Below, one piece after another: positions 33,864 to 42,345 of a DNA stretch of 49,614 bases (within the stretch, counting starts at the first letter, position 1; the number at the start of each line of letters is the position of its first letter). The translations under genes and the position numbers were made by a program. A model generated the notes under the pieces. That model had not been told where the DNA came from. It did not search any database and saw only the letters and a list, made by a program, of their open reading frames with translations. Source of the stretch: an uncultured Eggerthellaceae bacterium (GTDB lineage: Bacteria > Actinomycetota > Coriobacteriia > Coriobacteriales > Eggerthellaceae); contig CANOHY010000012.1 in NCBI GenBank assembly GCA_947565915.1, positions 1 through 49,614 on the forward strand, written 5' to 3'.

Positions 33864-33953
33864 TTCAGGTCTCGGGAAAGAGTCGGAGTTGCAACCCCCG
33901 CAGGGAGCGAAGCGACCGAGGAGTGCAACGGAGGCTCTTCCTCGAGACCTGAA
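33864..33953. repeat. 90-bp palindromic unit (family P3, copy 2, inverted)
   Basis: Ends TTCAGGTCTCGGGAAAGAG (33864-33882) and CTCTTCCTCGAGACCTGAA (33935-33953) pair at 18 of 19 positions. Core is the exact reverse complement of the copy 1 core. Stem-end bases differ from copy 1 in compensating pairs. Confidence 0.88.
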
Positions 33954-33985
33954 AACAACCGCCTACGAACTCACTTAGAGCATCA

Positions 33986-34101
33986 CGGTTTTCCTGGACT
34001 TGATGCGACACGGTTATTTCTGGAGCGCACAAGCGCAGACGCTTGCGTCGTCGCGCTTGGCGGCGAAGCTTTAACCGTGCACATTAAGTCCAGGAAAACC
34101 G
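33986..34101. repeat. 116-bp inverted repeat
   Basis: CGGTTTTCCTGGACTTGATG at 33986-34005 continues to 34016; its near-exact reverse complement is 34072-34101 (31 against 30 nt, few mismatches). The centre holds CGCAGACGCTTGCGTC, itself palindromic. Ends 68 bp after the DUF4430 gene and could act as a transcription barrier. Confidence 0.8.
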
Positions 34102-34168
34102 CCAGACACGAAGAAGGTGCGCTGACCGAAGCCAGCGCACCTTCCCGATTCGCAAATGCTTTCGCGCT

Positions 34169-34666
34169 TTAGAACGTGGTGAGCTCCCAAGCAACCACGT
34201 CGCCATCGGCAACCGGCTGCTGGTCGCAACCAACCATCACCGGTTCGCCGTTGAGCGTGAACACCCAACCGGCATTGTCGCCCGCAGAAGAGGCATCGAT
34301 GCCATTGATCGAGGTGACGAACGGACCGTAGTCGCCCGTCTCGGACAAGAACTCCACGTTGGAGTCCTCCAGCACGTCGAACACCATGGCATCAGGCGCC
34401 GTTTGCACTGCCACGTTCGCAACTTCGTTGCCATCGGCATCGGTCACCGTCATGACCACGTTGATGACATCGGCCGGATTCGAGTCGGCTGCGGCGGTCT
34501 CGCCATTGGCCGAGCCCTCGTTTGCAGGAGTTGCCTCTTGCGTCGTGGGCTGCGAGCCTGCATCCTTCGACTCGCCTTGCGACTTGCTCTCGTTCGAAGA
34601 GCAGCCCGCCAATGCTGCCAAAGAGAGCATTGCAGCAAAGGCAACGATCAGAGCACGTTTCAACAT
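34169..34666 (-). CDS. DUF4430-domain lipoprotein
   Basis: 165 residues. Lipobox LAGC with Cys22 after a 21-residue signal peptide, an acidic Ser/Glu/Thr linker (about 23-65), then a DUF4430 domain: MVFDVLEDSN, GDYGPFVTSINGIDAS, GWVFTLNGEPVMVG and VADGDVVAWELT. This domain resembles the C-terminal domain of transcobalamin/intrinsic factor and, in surface proteins, is thought to bind corrinoids. Together with the ECF operon and its riboswitch this suggests a cobalamin-capture lipoprotein (inference). 49 nt downstream of another lipoprotein gene, probably one operon. Confidence 0.82.
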   Translation of the reverse strand: MLKRALIVAFAAMLSLAALAGCSSNESKSQGESKDAGSQPTTQEATPANEGSANGETAAADSNPADVINVVMTVTDADGNEVANVAVQTAPDAMVFDVLEDSNVEFLSETGDYGPFVTSINGIDASSAGDNAGWVFTLNGEPVMVGCDQQPVADGDVVAWELTTF

Positions 34667-34715
34667 GATTCCTCCTCATTCCCCTTCTTGGCAGCTCGCA
34701 AGGCATGCGGCTGCA

Positions 34716-35585
34716 TTAAGACGCAATCATAGCAGCGAAGAACGCGTAGCTTGCTTCGCCTTCGGCGAACGTAGCATTCAAGCTGTATGCATAGCCGGGA
34801 TCCATGATGAAGGCAACTTCGCCATTGCCCACTATGGTTGCAGGCACGTTCTCGAGCGGCGCATCGAGGTCAACGTGCACGCGTTGCTCGGGGGCCACGG
34901 TGATGGGGTAGCGGGCAAGAACGATGCTTTGCACGCTACGATCGAACTCGACCGTTGCATCCACAGGGTTGGAGAGATTCGCATCGGGCGTACCCTCGGG
35001 CACGATGCCGCTCTCGTTCGCAAACGAAACGCTTCCCTGCAGCTCATCGCTGTCGGGCCCTGCGGTGAAGCCACGATACGAATACGCATTCAGCGCCAAG
35101 GTGATCTGACCTGAGGAGTTGTGGTAGGAAAGCGAGCCGGCGGGAACGCTCGTCGGGTCAATGGCCGGGAAGAGCGTGCTCACGATGCTGGCGTAGGAGT
35201 CGACCACGTCCGTGTTCCCGCGCGACACTATGGTGACGCGCGAGATGTCAGGGTACTGGGCCGGATAGCTCATGGTCATGGCACCATCGCCTGCCACCAC
35301 TACGGCATCGCCAACGGCAAGCTCGCTCAGAGGAAGCTCGCGACCATCCTCGTCAACGAGCACAGCGTCTTCCAACAGCGGATAGTACACGGTGTTGGCA
35401 TCGGTATCGACGAAGAGGTAGTCGCCGTTTTCGGCATGAATGACCACTGCGTTGGTCTCGGTCAGCTGCTGTTGCGCAGTGCTCGGCGATGCTTGAGTGC
35501 AACCGACGACAGCCAACAGCCCAACAAGCAGGCCACATGCCACCAAAGCGGCTCCAATGCCCCTCTGCTTCGATTCAGGCTTCAT
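34716..35585 (-). CDS. Lipoprotein with OB-fold-like N-terminal domain, function unknown
   Basis: 289 residues. Signal peptide with VVGC lipobox (Cys29). Residues about 45-125 (AVVIHAENGDYLFVDTDANT, LSELAVGDAVVVAGDG, YPDISRVTIVSRG) have the pattern of DUF3221/YobA-like OB-fold lipoproteins. The remainder is a beta-rich domain I do not recognise. ATG 35585 is preceded by AAGGAG (11-nt spacing); the frame extends to 35687 but without a ribosome site. It is followed by the DUF4430 lipoprotein and may act in the same uptake or sensing function. Confidence 0.72.
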   Translation of the reverse strand: MKPESKQRGIGAALVACGLLVGLLAVVGCTQASPSTAQQQLTETNAVVIHAENGDYLFVDTDANTVYYPLLEDAVLVDEDGRELPLSELAVGDAVVVAGDGAMTMSYPAQYPDISRVTIVSRGNTDVVDSYASIVSTLFPAIDPTSVPAGSLSYHNSSGQITLALNAYSYRGFTAGPDSDELQGSVSFANESGIVPEGTPDANLSNPVDATVEFDRSVQSIVLARYPITVAPEQRVHVDLDAPLENVPATIVGNGEVAFIMDPGYAYSLNATFAEGEASYAFFAAMIAS

Positions 35586-35687
35586 TTTCGATGAGCTCCT
35601 TAAGAATTTCTTCAGATTGCGCAATGATACAGCCTGGAGGTTCGCTTGCGCGCCGCTGTTGCCAAACGGTTCAATAGGCAACCGCAT

Positions 35688-35700
35688 TGTTTATTAAACA
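35688..35700. promoter_or_regulatory. Palindrome in the lipoprotein/dms divergent region
   Basis: Perfect TGTTTATTAAACA dyad in otherwise GC-rich DNA, 103 bp upstream of the lipoprotein start and 164 bp upstream of dmsA. Candidate binding site for a regulator of either gene. No FNR consensus was found in the 278-bp gap. Confidence 0.4.
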
Positions 35701-35863
35701 TTTGGGTTTCGACATCGCATCGCTGCATAATGTTGCTACCGGACACGATATAACGTTACGTGCGAAAACGGACATTGCGGCAAAGCCTCGCACATGCCTG
35801 CGCATGCGCCGTCGTGCGCACATGATGCATGAGGAGGCACATCGCGCCAGCATAGGAGCCTAA

Positions 35864-38392
35864 TTGACGGACGCTACAGCGAATAGCCACTCGATGAGCA
35901 GGCGCACCTTCTTGAAGGCGGGAGCAACGGTTGGCTCTCTCGCTGCGCTTGCGGCCGCCGCGGCCTCGGCTGCAACGGCACACCCCGAGTTCGCCTACGC
36001 CGACGTCGACCCGGTGCACTCACGCGACGAGTACGACACCGTTTGGAGCCAGTGCAACGTGAATTGCGGCGGTCGCTGCGTCTTCCGCTGGCATGTTCGC
36101 GAAGGACGCATAGAGTACTTGACCACCGACGACACCGCTGCCGTCTACTTCCAGTCGCGAGCGTGCGTGCGCGGGCGCGCCATGCGGCAATGGGTGAACC
36201 ACCCCGACCGGCTGTACTACCCCATGAAGCGTACAGGGGCGCGAGGCGAGGGCAAGTTCGAACGCATCAGCTGGGACGAGGCCATCGACACCATAGTCGA
36301 CAAGCTACGCTACACCATCGAGACCTACGGCAACGACGCCATCTATATCAATTACGGAACGGGCATGTACTCCAGCACCGGCAACGTGACCGCACGGCTG
36401 ATGAACTGCCTGGGTGGCTATCTGCCGTACTACGGCGACTACTCCACGGGAATGCACCAGTACGTCATGCCCTTCATGTATGGCGTGGGCACATCGCCCT
36501 ACGACAACGTGAGCGCCTCGTCTATCGACCAAGCAGGCAATGCCGACCTCGTGCTGATGTTCGGCAATTCGCCGGCCGATACGCGCATGGGCGGCATCAA
36601 CATCGTGTGGGATTATGCGCTGATGCACGAAAAGAACCCCGAGATCATCCATATCGACTATCGCTACAACGAGACGCTTTCGGGCTACCCGCAAGAATGG
36701 CTGCCTATTCGAACGGGCACCGACGCCGCATTGGTGGCGGCAGTGGCTCACGAGCTCATCGTGAACGATTGGGTCGACCTGGACTTCCTGCACACGTATT
36801 GCCAGGGCTACGACGAGCAGACCATGCCCGAAAGCGCCCGCGGGCAGAACAAGTCGTACCAGGCTTACATAATGGGGCAAGGCTACGACTGCATCGAGAA
36901 GACGCCCGAGTGGGCCGCCCCCATCACCCTGGTATCCGCCACGCGCATTCGCGAACTGGCGCAGAAGATCCATGACGCCAAGAACGTGTTCGTGTGCCAG
37001 GGATGGGGCCTGCAGCGCCATTCGAACGGCGAATCGGCCACACGGGCCGTGTGCATGTTGGCACTGCTCACGGGCAATATCGGGCGCGTGGGCACCAATT
37101 CCGGCATGCGCGAAGCCGAGCCGCCCGGCGCGCCAGTGGGCACCATTCCCCAAAGCGACGAAGATCCCGACGGAGTGCCCAAAAACGCCGTCAAGGCGAA
37201 GATCTCGTGCTATTCGTGGCTGCGTTGCATAGAAGAGGGCGCCGATTTCAAACGCGAACTCGACGCCCCCGACGAGCTTGCCCTGTTCATGGCCAACCGT
37301 TCCCCCGAGGCTGCCGAAGCTGCCGAAGCCGCAGCGAAGCTCGAAGCGCCCAAGCATGGCATCAAGTTCATGTGGAACTATGCGGGAAACTGCATCACCA
37401 ACCAGCACAGCGACATCAACCACGTGCACGAGGTGCTCTCCGACGAGGGAAAATGCGAGTTCATCGTGGTATGCGACACCTTCCTCACCGACAGCGCCAA
37501 GTATGCCGACATCCTGCTTCCCGACGCCATGCGCGCCGAGCAGCTGAACATGTCCACCAATGGCTACTCCGAGTATTACTGGGGTGTGTGCGTGGGAGGC
37601 CCCGCACAGGAACCGCCTATGGAATGTCGCCCCATCTACGATGTATTCGCTGACATCGCCGGGCGCTTTGGCGTTCGCGAGCGGTTCACCAGAGGCAAGA
37701 CCCAAGACGAATGGATCGAGCAGCTCTACGAGGAAGGTCGGGCAGCCGACCCAGATATGCCCACTTGGGAGCAGATTCGCGCCCAGGGCATCTGGAAGCA
37801 TCGGCTTCCCACCACTATCGCGTTCAAGGAGAACATAGACGACCCCGCTGGCCACCCCTTCCGAACGCCATCTGGCAAGATCGAGATCTACTCCGAGGCA
37901 CTCGAGCACCTCTCCGAAACCCGAGAGCTTGCCGATGGCCAGGTGATCAGCCCCATTCCTATCTTCGATCCTGGCGTGGAAGGCTACGGAAGCGTGAACG
38001 AGCACTATCCGCTGTATCTTTCCGGGTGGCACGACAAGGCGCGCACCAACTCATCATTTGGCGCCATCGAAGAGCTGGAGCACTACAACCGCAACTACCT
38101 TTGGATTAACCCGCTGGACGCTCGCCCGCGCGGCATCGAGGATTTCGACACCGTGCAAGTGACCAGCCCAGCTGGCCGAATCCAAATTAAGGCCCATGTG
38201 ACCACGCGCATCATTCCCTCTGTAGTGGGACTGCCGCAAGGGCTTTGGCACCGGGCAGCCAACATGGAAACCGACCCGATTGATACCGGTGGATGCATCA
38301 ACACCCTAACGTCCTATGCGCCATCGCCCTTGGCACACGGAAATAGTCCTTGCAACTCGGCGATTGTGGAAGTGCGGAAGGTCGAGCGATGA
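35864..38392 (+). CDS. DMSO-reductase-family molybdoenzyme, catalytic subunit
   Basis: 842 residues. Tat signal SRRTFLKAG (12-20) followed by an Ala-rich h-region. N-terminal [4Fe-4S] ligands Cys64, Cys68, Cys72 and Cys101 (CNVNCGGRC then ACVRG). GGYLPYYGDYSTG places Ser194 where DmsA has its Mo-coordinating serine, so a DMSO/N-oxide/S-oxide-type reductase is likely. Later blocks FGNSPADTRMGGI and PIRTGTDAALVAA bind the molybdopterin guanine dinucleotides. Start is TTG 35864, supported by AGGAG 5 nt upstream and needed for the complete Tat peptide. Exported folded, and operates with the iron-sulfur and anchor subunits that follow. Substrate uncertain. Confidence 0.91.
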   Translation: MTDATANSHSMSRRTFLKAGATVGSLAALAAAAASAATAHPEFAYADVDPVHSRDEYDTVWSQCNVNCGGRCVFRWHVREGRIEYLTTDDTAAVYFQSRACVRGRAMRQWVNHPDRLYYPMKRTGARGEGKFERISWDEAIDTIVDKLRYTIETYGNDAIYINYGTGMYSSTGNVTARLMNCLGGYLPYYGDYSTGMHQYVMPFMYGVGTSPYDNVSASSIDQAGNADLVLMFGNSPADTRMGGINIVWDYALMHEKNPEIIHIDYRYNETLSGYPQEWLPIRTGTDAALVAAVAHELIVNDWVDLDFLHTYCQGYDEQTMPESARGQNKSYQAYIMGQGYDCIEKTPEWAAPITLVSATRIRELAQKIHDAKNVFVCQGWGLQRHSNGESATRAVCMLALLTGNIGRVGTNSGMREAEPPGAPVGTIPQSDEDPDGVPKNAVKAKISCYSWLRCIEEGADFKRELDAPDELALFMANRSPEAAEAAEAAAKLEAPKHGIKFMWNYAGNCITNQHSDINHVHEVLSDEGKCEFIVVCDTFLTDSAKYADILLPDAMRAEQLNMSTNGYSEYYWGVCVGGPAQEPPMECRPIYDVFADIAGRFGVRERFTRGKTQDEWIEQLYEEGRAADPDMPTWEQIRAQGIWKHRLPTTIAFKENIDDPAGHPFRTPSGKIEIYSEALEHLSETRELADGQVISPIPIFDPGVEGYGSVNEHYPLYLSGWHDKARTNSSFGAIEELEHYNRNYLWINPLDARPRGIEDFDTVQVTSPAGRIQIKAHVTTRIIPSVVGLPQGLWHRAANMETDPIDTGGCINTLTSYAPSPLAHGNSPCNSAIVEVRKVER

Positions 38393-39012
38393 GCCAGTTC
38401 GGATTCTATTTCAACAACGTGCGCTGCATTGGCTGCAAGGCTTGCCTGATGGCATGCCGCGATTACTATGACCTGCCCCCGCAAATTGCGTTTCGCAAGG
38501 TATACGACATCGAAGGCGGCGAGTGGAACTACTTTCCCGAAGACGGGCGCTACGAGACCTCCGCTTACGCCTGCCACTTGTCCATGAGCTGCAATCATTG
38601 CTCGGACCCCGCTTGCGTGAAGGTGTGCCCCACCACGGCCATGCACAAGGATCCCGATAGTGGCATCGTGAAGATAGATGATTCGAAGTGCATTGGATGC
38701 GGCGCCTGCGCCATGGCATGCCCCTACAATGCGCCGATGGTCGATCGCGAAGCCGGGCGTGCCGTGAAGTGCGAAGCCTGCTACCAGCGGCTCGACGAAG
38801 ATAAAGACCCCATCTGCGTGAGCGCCTGCCCGCTGCGTGCGCTGTCGGCCGGCAACATCGCAACCCTGCGCGAGAACCATGGCAGCATCTCGCGCATCTT
38901 CCCCATGCCGCCATCCAACCAAACCTGGCCGAACATCACCATTACGCCTTCAGCGGCAGCCAAACTGCCCGACGTGGGGTTGAGCATTGTGGCGAACCCC
39001 GAGGAGGTGTGA
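38389..39012 (+). CDS. DmsB-like four-cluster iron-sulfur subunit
   Basis: 207 residues with four [4Fe-4S] cysteine groups: CIGCKACLMAC, CNHCSDPACVKVC, CIGCGACAMAC and CEAC...CVSAC. Electron-transfer subunit between the membrane anchor and the catalytic subunit. ATG 38389 overlaps the catalytic-subunit stop (ATGA), giving coupled translation. No signal peptide; carried by the Tat-exported partner. Confidence 0.94.
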   Translation: MSQFGFYFNNVRCIGCKACLMACRDYYDLPPQIAFRKVYDIEGGEWNYFPEDGRYETSAYACHLSMSCNHCSDPACVKVCPTTAMHKDPDSGIVKIDDSKCIGCGACAMACPYNAPMVDREAGRAVKCEACYQRLDEDKDPICVSACPLRALSAGNIATLRENHGSISRIFPMPPSNQTWPNITITPSAAAKLPDVGLSIVANPEEV

Positions 39013-39015
39013 GCC

Positions 39016-39924
39016 ATGGAATACGCCTTGCGCGAAATGCCGCTCGCCTTCCTTACCACGTTGGGCCCGATTGGCGCTGGGTCGTTCGTCACCCTGTTCT
39101 ACATGCTCTTGCGCCAGCACCCCACGCCAGAGCAGTTGAAGCGCATCGACCACCTTACCGGCATCCCTATCGGCTTCGCGCTGATGGGCTTTCTGGTGTC
39201 GCTGTTCCAACTGGCGAACCCGGCAAACATCTTCTACCTGCTGCTTACCGTGGGCCAAACGCCCATCGCCAACGCCGCAGTTGCCTATGGCGTATTTCTG
39301 TTGGTTGCGCTGCTGTATTGGGCGTTGGCCATAGGCGGCAGGCTAACGTCCGCCATCGGCCGCCTGCTGTTCGTCGGGCTAGTAATGGTAACGGGGCTGC
39401 TTGCAACCATCTTCATGGGGCTTGCCAACATGATCCCCGCGCTACCGGTGTGGGATGCACCGCGCACGGTGGTGGAAATCGTGAGCGTTTGGCTGTTCGG
39501 TGGCTCCACGCTGGGGATCTTCCTTCGTTCGATTGCCCGCAGATCCAAGCAAGACGATCCAGCCACCAGAGCTTACCAAGCCGCTGTGGCCAGCGAATCC
39601 GCGACGCCCGAGCAAGCCGACGAGCTCACCGCTCGCATCATGGTGGGTATCGGTGCGCTGCTGCTGATCTTCTCATCGGTTGCCATATTCATGATAGGTA
39701 GCTCTACGGTGTCGTCGGTATTCGATGTGGACGCCATTTCGCAAAGCCTCACGGTGGCGAATGCCATTGGTCAGATTTGCGTCATCATCACGGGAATCCT
39801 GGTCTTCGTTGCGCGCGGGCGCATGACGCCCTACATCTTTGGCGCAGCCCTCGTGTTCGCAATTGCGGGCGTCTTCCTGCTGCGATTCTGCTTCTATGGC
39901 TTCCAGATTGGCATCGGGCTGTAA
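39016..39924 (+). CDS. DmsC-like membrane anchor subunit
   Basis: 302 residues, about eight spans. MPLAFLTTLGPIGAGSFVTLFYML and LTGIPIGFALMGFLVSLFQLANPANIFY follow the DmsC/YnfH anchor pattern of menaquinol-oxidising subunits that pass electrons to the DmsB clusters. GAGGAGG lies just upstream of ATG 39016, 3 nt after the iron-sulfur subunit stop. Closes the three-gene operon. No TorD-type chaperone gene lies nearby. Confidence 0.9.
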   Translation: MEYALREMPLAFLTTLGPIGAGSFVTLFYMLLRQHPTPEQLKRIDHLTGIPIGFALMGFLVSLFQLANPANIFYLLLTVGQTPIANAAVAYGVFLLVALLYWALAIGGRLTSAIGRLLFVGLVMVTGLLATIFMGLANMIPALPVWDAPRTVVEIVSVWLFGGSTLGIFLRSIARRSKQDDPATRAYQAAVASESATPEQADELTARIMVGIGALLLIFSSVAIFMIGSSTVSSVFDVDAISQSLTVANAIGQICVIITGILVFVARGRMTPYIFGAALVFAIAGVFLLRFCFYGFQIGIGL

Positions 39925-39950
39925 GAAGACGAAGGCATGGAGACCTATAG

Positions 39951-42059
39951 CTATTCGTCGACCATCTTGGCAAGCGCATCCTTGATCAGCTGGATGTAGG
40001 CACGGGCTCCCTCGGGAGTGAGATGCGTGCCGTCGCCTGCGAAGTACTCGTCATGCCCCTCCGATGCGCCATACCAGTCCACGATGGTCACATTGGGATG
40101 GGTTTCGGCCGCGCGCGCGATGGCCTCGTTGGTGGATTGCACCCAGCTTTGGGTGGTGCGCGTATTCACCATGAGCACGTTCTTGCTGTCGGGAACAGAG
40201 CCCAAGAGCTCATCGTTGATCTGCCAATCCACCACCGCATTGTTCGTGCCCAGGCAAAACACCACGTAGTCGCCTACCTGGTCCGCTTCGGCATAGGTGG
40301 CATAGGGGCTCTCCCAAATGTTGCGGTTCACCTGCGCATCGATATACCCATAGGGAAACGTTTCCTGGAACTGACCGATGGCGCCCGCCGCAACACTATC
40401 GCCAATGAGCAGCGGGTCGTAGAGCGGATTGCCAGCGCTATTGAGGTGCTGCGTGAGGAATGCCTCGTTATAGGCGGTACTCATGCTGGCATCCGGTTGA
40501 GATGCGCCGGATGTTGCAGTGCCCGCCTGGCTGGCTTGCCCCGATTCGCCAGCAACCGACGTTGCCTCATTCGCATTGCCCGCGTACTGGGCTGCATAGT
40601 CGGACGGTCTCACCACGAAGAGCCCTATGGCTGCAACGACCACCAAAGCGGCAACGCAACCGGTGGTGACGCGCGCACCCATGCCAGCAGGACGAGCCTT
40701 GCGGTTCTTCCACCACTGACCCAGCTTGCCCTGTCGAATGGGATTCTCCACAAAGGTATAGGAAAGCGCCGACACCGCGAAGATGAGTGCCAATTGGATC
40801 AAATGCATCCACCAGGGAGTGCCCGTTGTGGAATTCGCGTCGGTGGTCAGCAGCAAGATGGGGAAATGCCACAAGTACATCCCGTAGCTGCGCTTGCCAA
40901 TCCATACCAGCGGGCGCAGCCCTAGCACGCGCGCTACCCACGTCTTCGGCACCACCAGCACGGCTACGAGCACGGCCGCCAGCAGCGAGGTGAGCACGAT
41001 GCCGCCACGATACGGAAATGCGCTGAAGCCGTTGGTGAGCACGACCACGGCCACCAAACCCGCGATGGCAACCACGCCTGCGATGTTGAACCCAATCCAT
41101 GTGGGGCCATGGCGCCGCGCCACCTCAACGCGTTCGCCAAATGCCGCCGATGGCCAAACGAATGCCAGAAGCACGCCGATGAGCAGGCTGACCGCGCGCG
41201 TATCGGTGCCATAGTACACGCGGCTCGGATCGCCCAGGGGGTCGTAGAGCAATGCCATCCCAATGCCCGAGACCACCGCCAATGCCGCCACGATGCCTAC
41301 GATAATCGGCTTGCGCACCTTGAAATGATGCAGCAGCAATAGCAACAGCGGCCATACCACGTAGAACTGCTCCTCGATGGAGAGGCTCCAGAAATGCGTA
41401 AGGGGCGAAGGCGAGCCAGCTGCCTCGAAGTACGAGACATCCCGGAACACCTGCCACCAGTTGTTGAAGAAGAACAGCGACGGCAGCACATCGGGGCGCA
41501 TCTTATCCAGCAGCACGTGATCAAACAGGGTGCAAAGCGCCACCGTTCCCAGAATGGCCAACGCAATTGCCGGAAACAGGCGACGAATGCGACGAAGCCA
41601 GAAGCTCTTCAAATCGATGGTTCCCGTGCGACGCTGCTCAGCAACCAGCAAGCCGTTGATGAGATAGCCCGATATCACGAAGAATATGGTGACGCCCATA
41701 AGGCCACCCGGCGCCCACCCAAGCCCCATATGGTAGGCGATGACCGCCAGCACAGCGAAGGCGCGAAGCCCGTCGAGAGCAGGAATGTAGCGCGACTTCT
41801 TGCGAGGTTGAGCGGTCGGTCTGCTGTGGCGCGCATGGTCTGCGCGACCTGTTCGAGCGGATTGGCCGACTTGCGTGGTCTGGGTGGCTTGGCTGGTGCG
41901 AGTGGCTCGGCTCGCTTGGGCAGCAGGACCGACCTGGCCATCCTGGCCGACTCGAGCAGGTTGGTTGAATCGACTGACCTGACTGGTTCGAGTAGCGCGG
42001 CTTGCGTGCCGACCCGATGCACTTGTCCTTGCTTCTTGCATGTTGTCCATTTTCGCCAT
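39951..42059 (-). CDS. OatA-like acyltransferase with SGNH domain
   Basis: About 702 residues. N-terminal low-complexity segment rich in Ser, Thr, Gln, Arg (about 15-90, recurring ATRTSQ and QVGQ), then an acyltransferase-3 membrane domain starting YIPALDGLRAFAVLAVIAYH with about ten spans, including SIEEQFYVVWPLLL, then an extracellular SGNH esterase-type domain: LLIGDSVAAG (Ser), LGTNNAV and DGTHLTPEG (Asp-His). This is the layout of OatA peptidoglycan or glycan O-acetyltransferases that modify the wall and block lysozyme. The start is uncertain (ATG 42059, 42050 or 42041); the longer start at 42080 would lie in the tRNA terminator. Confidence 0.88.
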   Translation of the reverse strand: MAKMDNMQEARTSASGRHASRATRTSQVSRFNQPARVGQDGQVGPAAQASRATRTSQATQTTQVGQSARTGRADHARHSRPTAQPRKKSRYIPALDGLRAFAVLAVIAYHMGLGWAPGGLMGVTIFFVISGYLINGLLVAEQRRTGTIDLKSFWLRRIRRLFPAIALAILGTVALCTLFDHVLLDKMRPDVLPSLFFFNNWWQVFRDVSYFEAAGSPSPLTHFWSLSIEEQFYVVWPLLLLLLHHFKVRKPIIVGIVAALAVVSGIGMALLYDPLGDPSRVYYGTDTRAVSLLIGVLLAFVWPSAAFGERVEVARRHGPTWIGFNIAGVVAIAGLVAVVVLTNGFSAFPYRGGIVLTSLLAAVLVAVLVVPKTWVARVLGLRPLVWIGKRSYGMYLWHFPILLLTTDANSTTGTPWWMHLIQLALIFAVSALSYTFVENPIRQGKLGQWWKNRKARPAGMGARVTTGCVAALVVVAAIGLFVVRPSDYAAQYAGNANEATSVAGESGQASQAGTATSGASQPDASMSTAYNEAFLTQHLNSAGNPLYDPLLIGDSVAAGAIGQFQETFPYGYIDAQVNRNIWESPYATYAEADQVGDYVVFCLGTNNAVVDWQINDELLGSVPDSKNVLMVNTRTTQSWVQSTNEAIARAAETHPNVTIVDWYGASEGHDEYFAGDGTHLTPEGARAYIQLIKDALAKMVDE

Positions 42060-42060
42060 G

Positions 42061-42094
42061 ATAACAAGAAAGCCAAACACCGAAGCGTTTGGCT
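42061..42094 (-). terminator. Intrinsic terminator of the tRNA-Leu gene
   Basis: Minus-strand AGCCAAAC/GTTTGGCT stem (42087-42094 with 42071-42078), loop around TTCG, followed by TTCTTGTT. It lies 9 nt after the tRNA end and just ahead of the acyltransferase gene. Confidence 0.87.
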
Positions 42095-42103
42095 GAAATC
42101 TCG

Positions 42104-42190
42104 TGGTGCGGGTGAAAGGACTTGAACCTTCACGGGCCGAAGCCCACTAGCACCTGAAGCTAGCGCGTCTGCCAATTCCGCCACACCCGC
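42104..42190 (-). tRNA. tRNA-Leu (CAG)
   Basis: 87 nt, class II with long variable arm. Acceptor GCGGGTG (42184-42190) pairs with CACCCGC (42108-42114), D arm TGGCGGAATTGGCAGACGC, anticodon stem CTAGC/GCTAG with loop TTCAGGT (anticodon CAG at 42154-42156), T arm loop TTCAAGT, encoded CCA (42104-42106). Confidence 0.97.
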
Positions 42191-42278
42191 ATGCCCTCGA
42201 ACAAGCGAGGAAGATAATACCCCAAATCCACCAACGGGGCAATAAAACCCCTTGAACTGAAAAACGTGCAGCACCTCA

Positions 42279-42333
42279 TGGTCACAAATCGCCTAACTGG
42301 GCTGCCGCAGTCCCGTTAGGCGTTTTGCGACCA
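42279..42333. repeat. 55-bp element with 19-bp inverted ends (family P1, copy 2)
   Basis: TGGTCACAAATCGCCTAAC (42279-42297) faces GTTAGGCGTTTTGCGACCA (42315-42333); 17 of 19 pairs, 17-nt centre. The two mismatches are the same base choices that separate the arms of copy 1 at 22054-22204, in swapped order. Lies between serA and tRNA-Leu. Confidence 0.82.
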
Positions 42334-42345
42334 CAGAAGACGAAT

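Noticed and set aside
33603..34101. Possible CRISPR array because of repeated ~50-bp strings
   Set aside because: Repeats are inverted and only two, spacing is irregular, and no cas genes are nearby.
35700..35863. FNR-type site before the dms operon
   Set aside because: No TTGAT-N4-ATCAA-like dyad was found; only the TGTTTATTAAACA palindrome at 35688 stands out.
42290..42322. GCCTAAC...GTTAGGC resembles integron attC core boxes
   Set aside because: The site is far shorter than attC, lacks L boxes, pairing continues outside the boxes, and copy 1 at 22054-22204 does not keep the second box. No integron integrase or cassette array is present.
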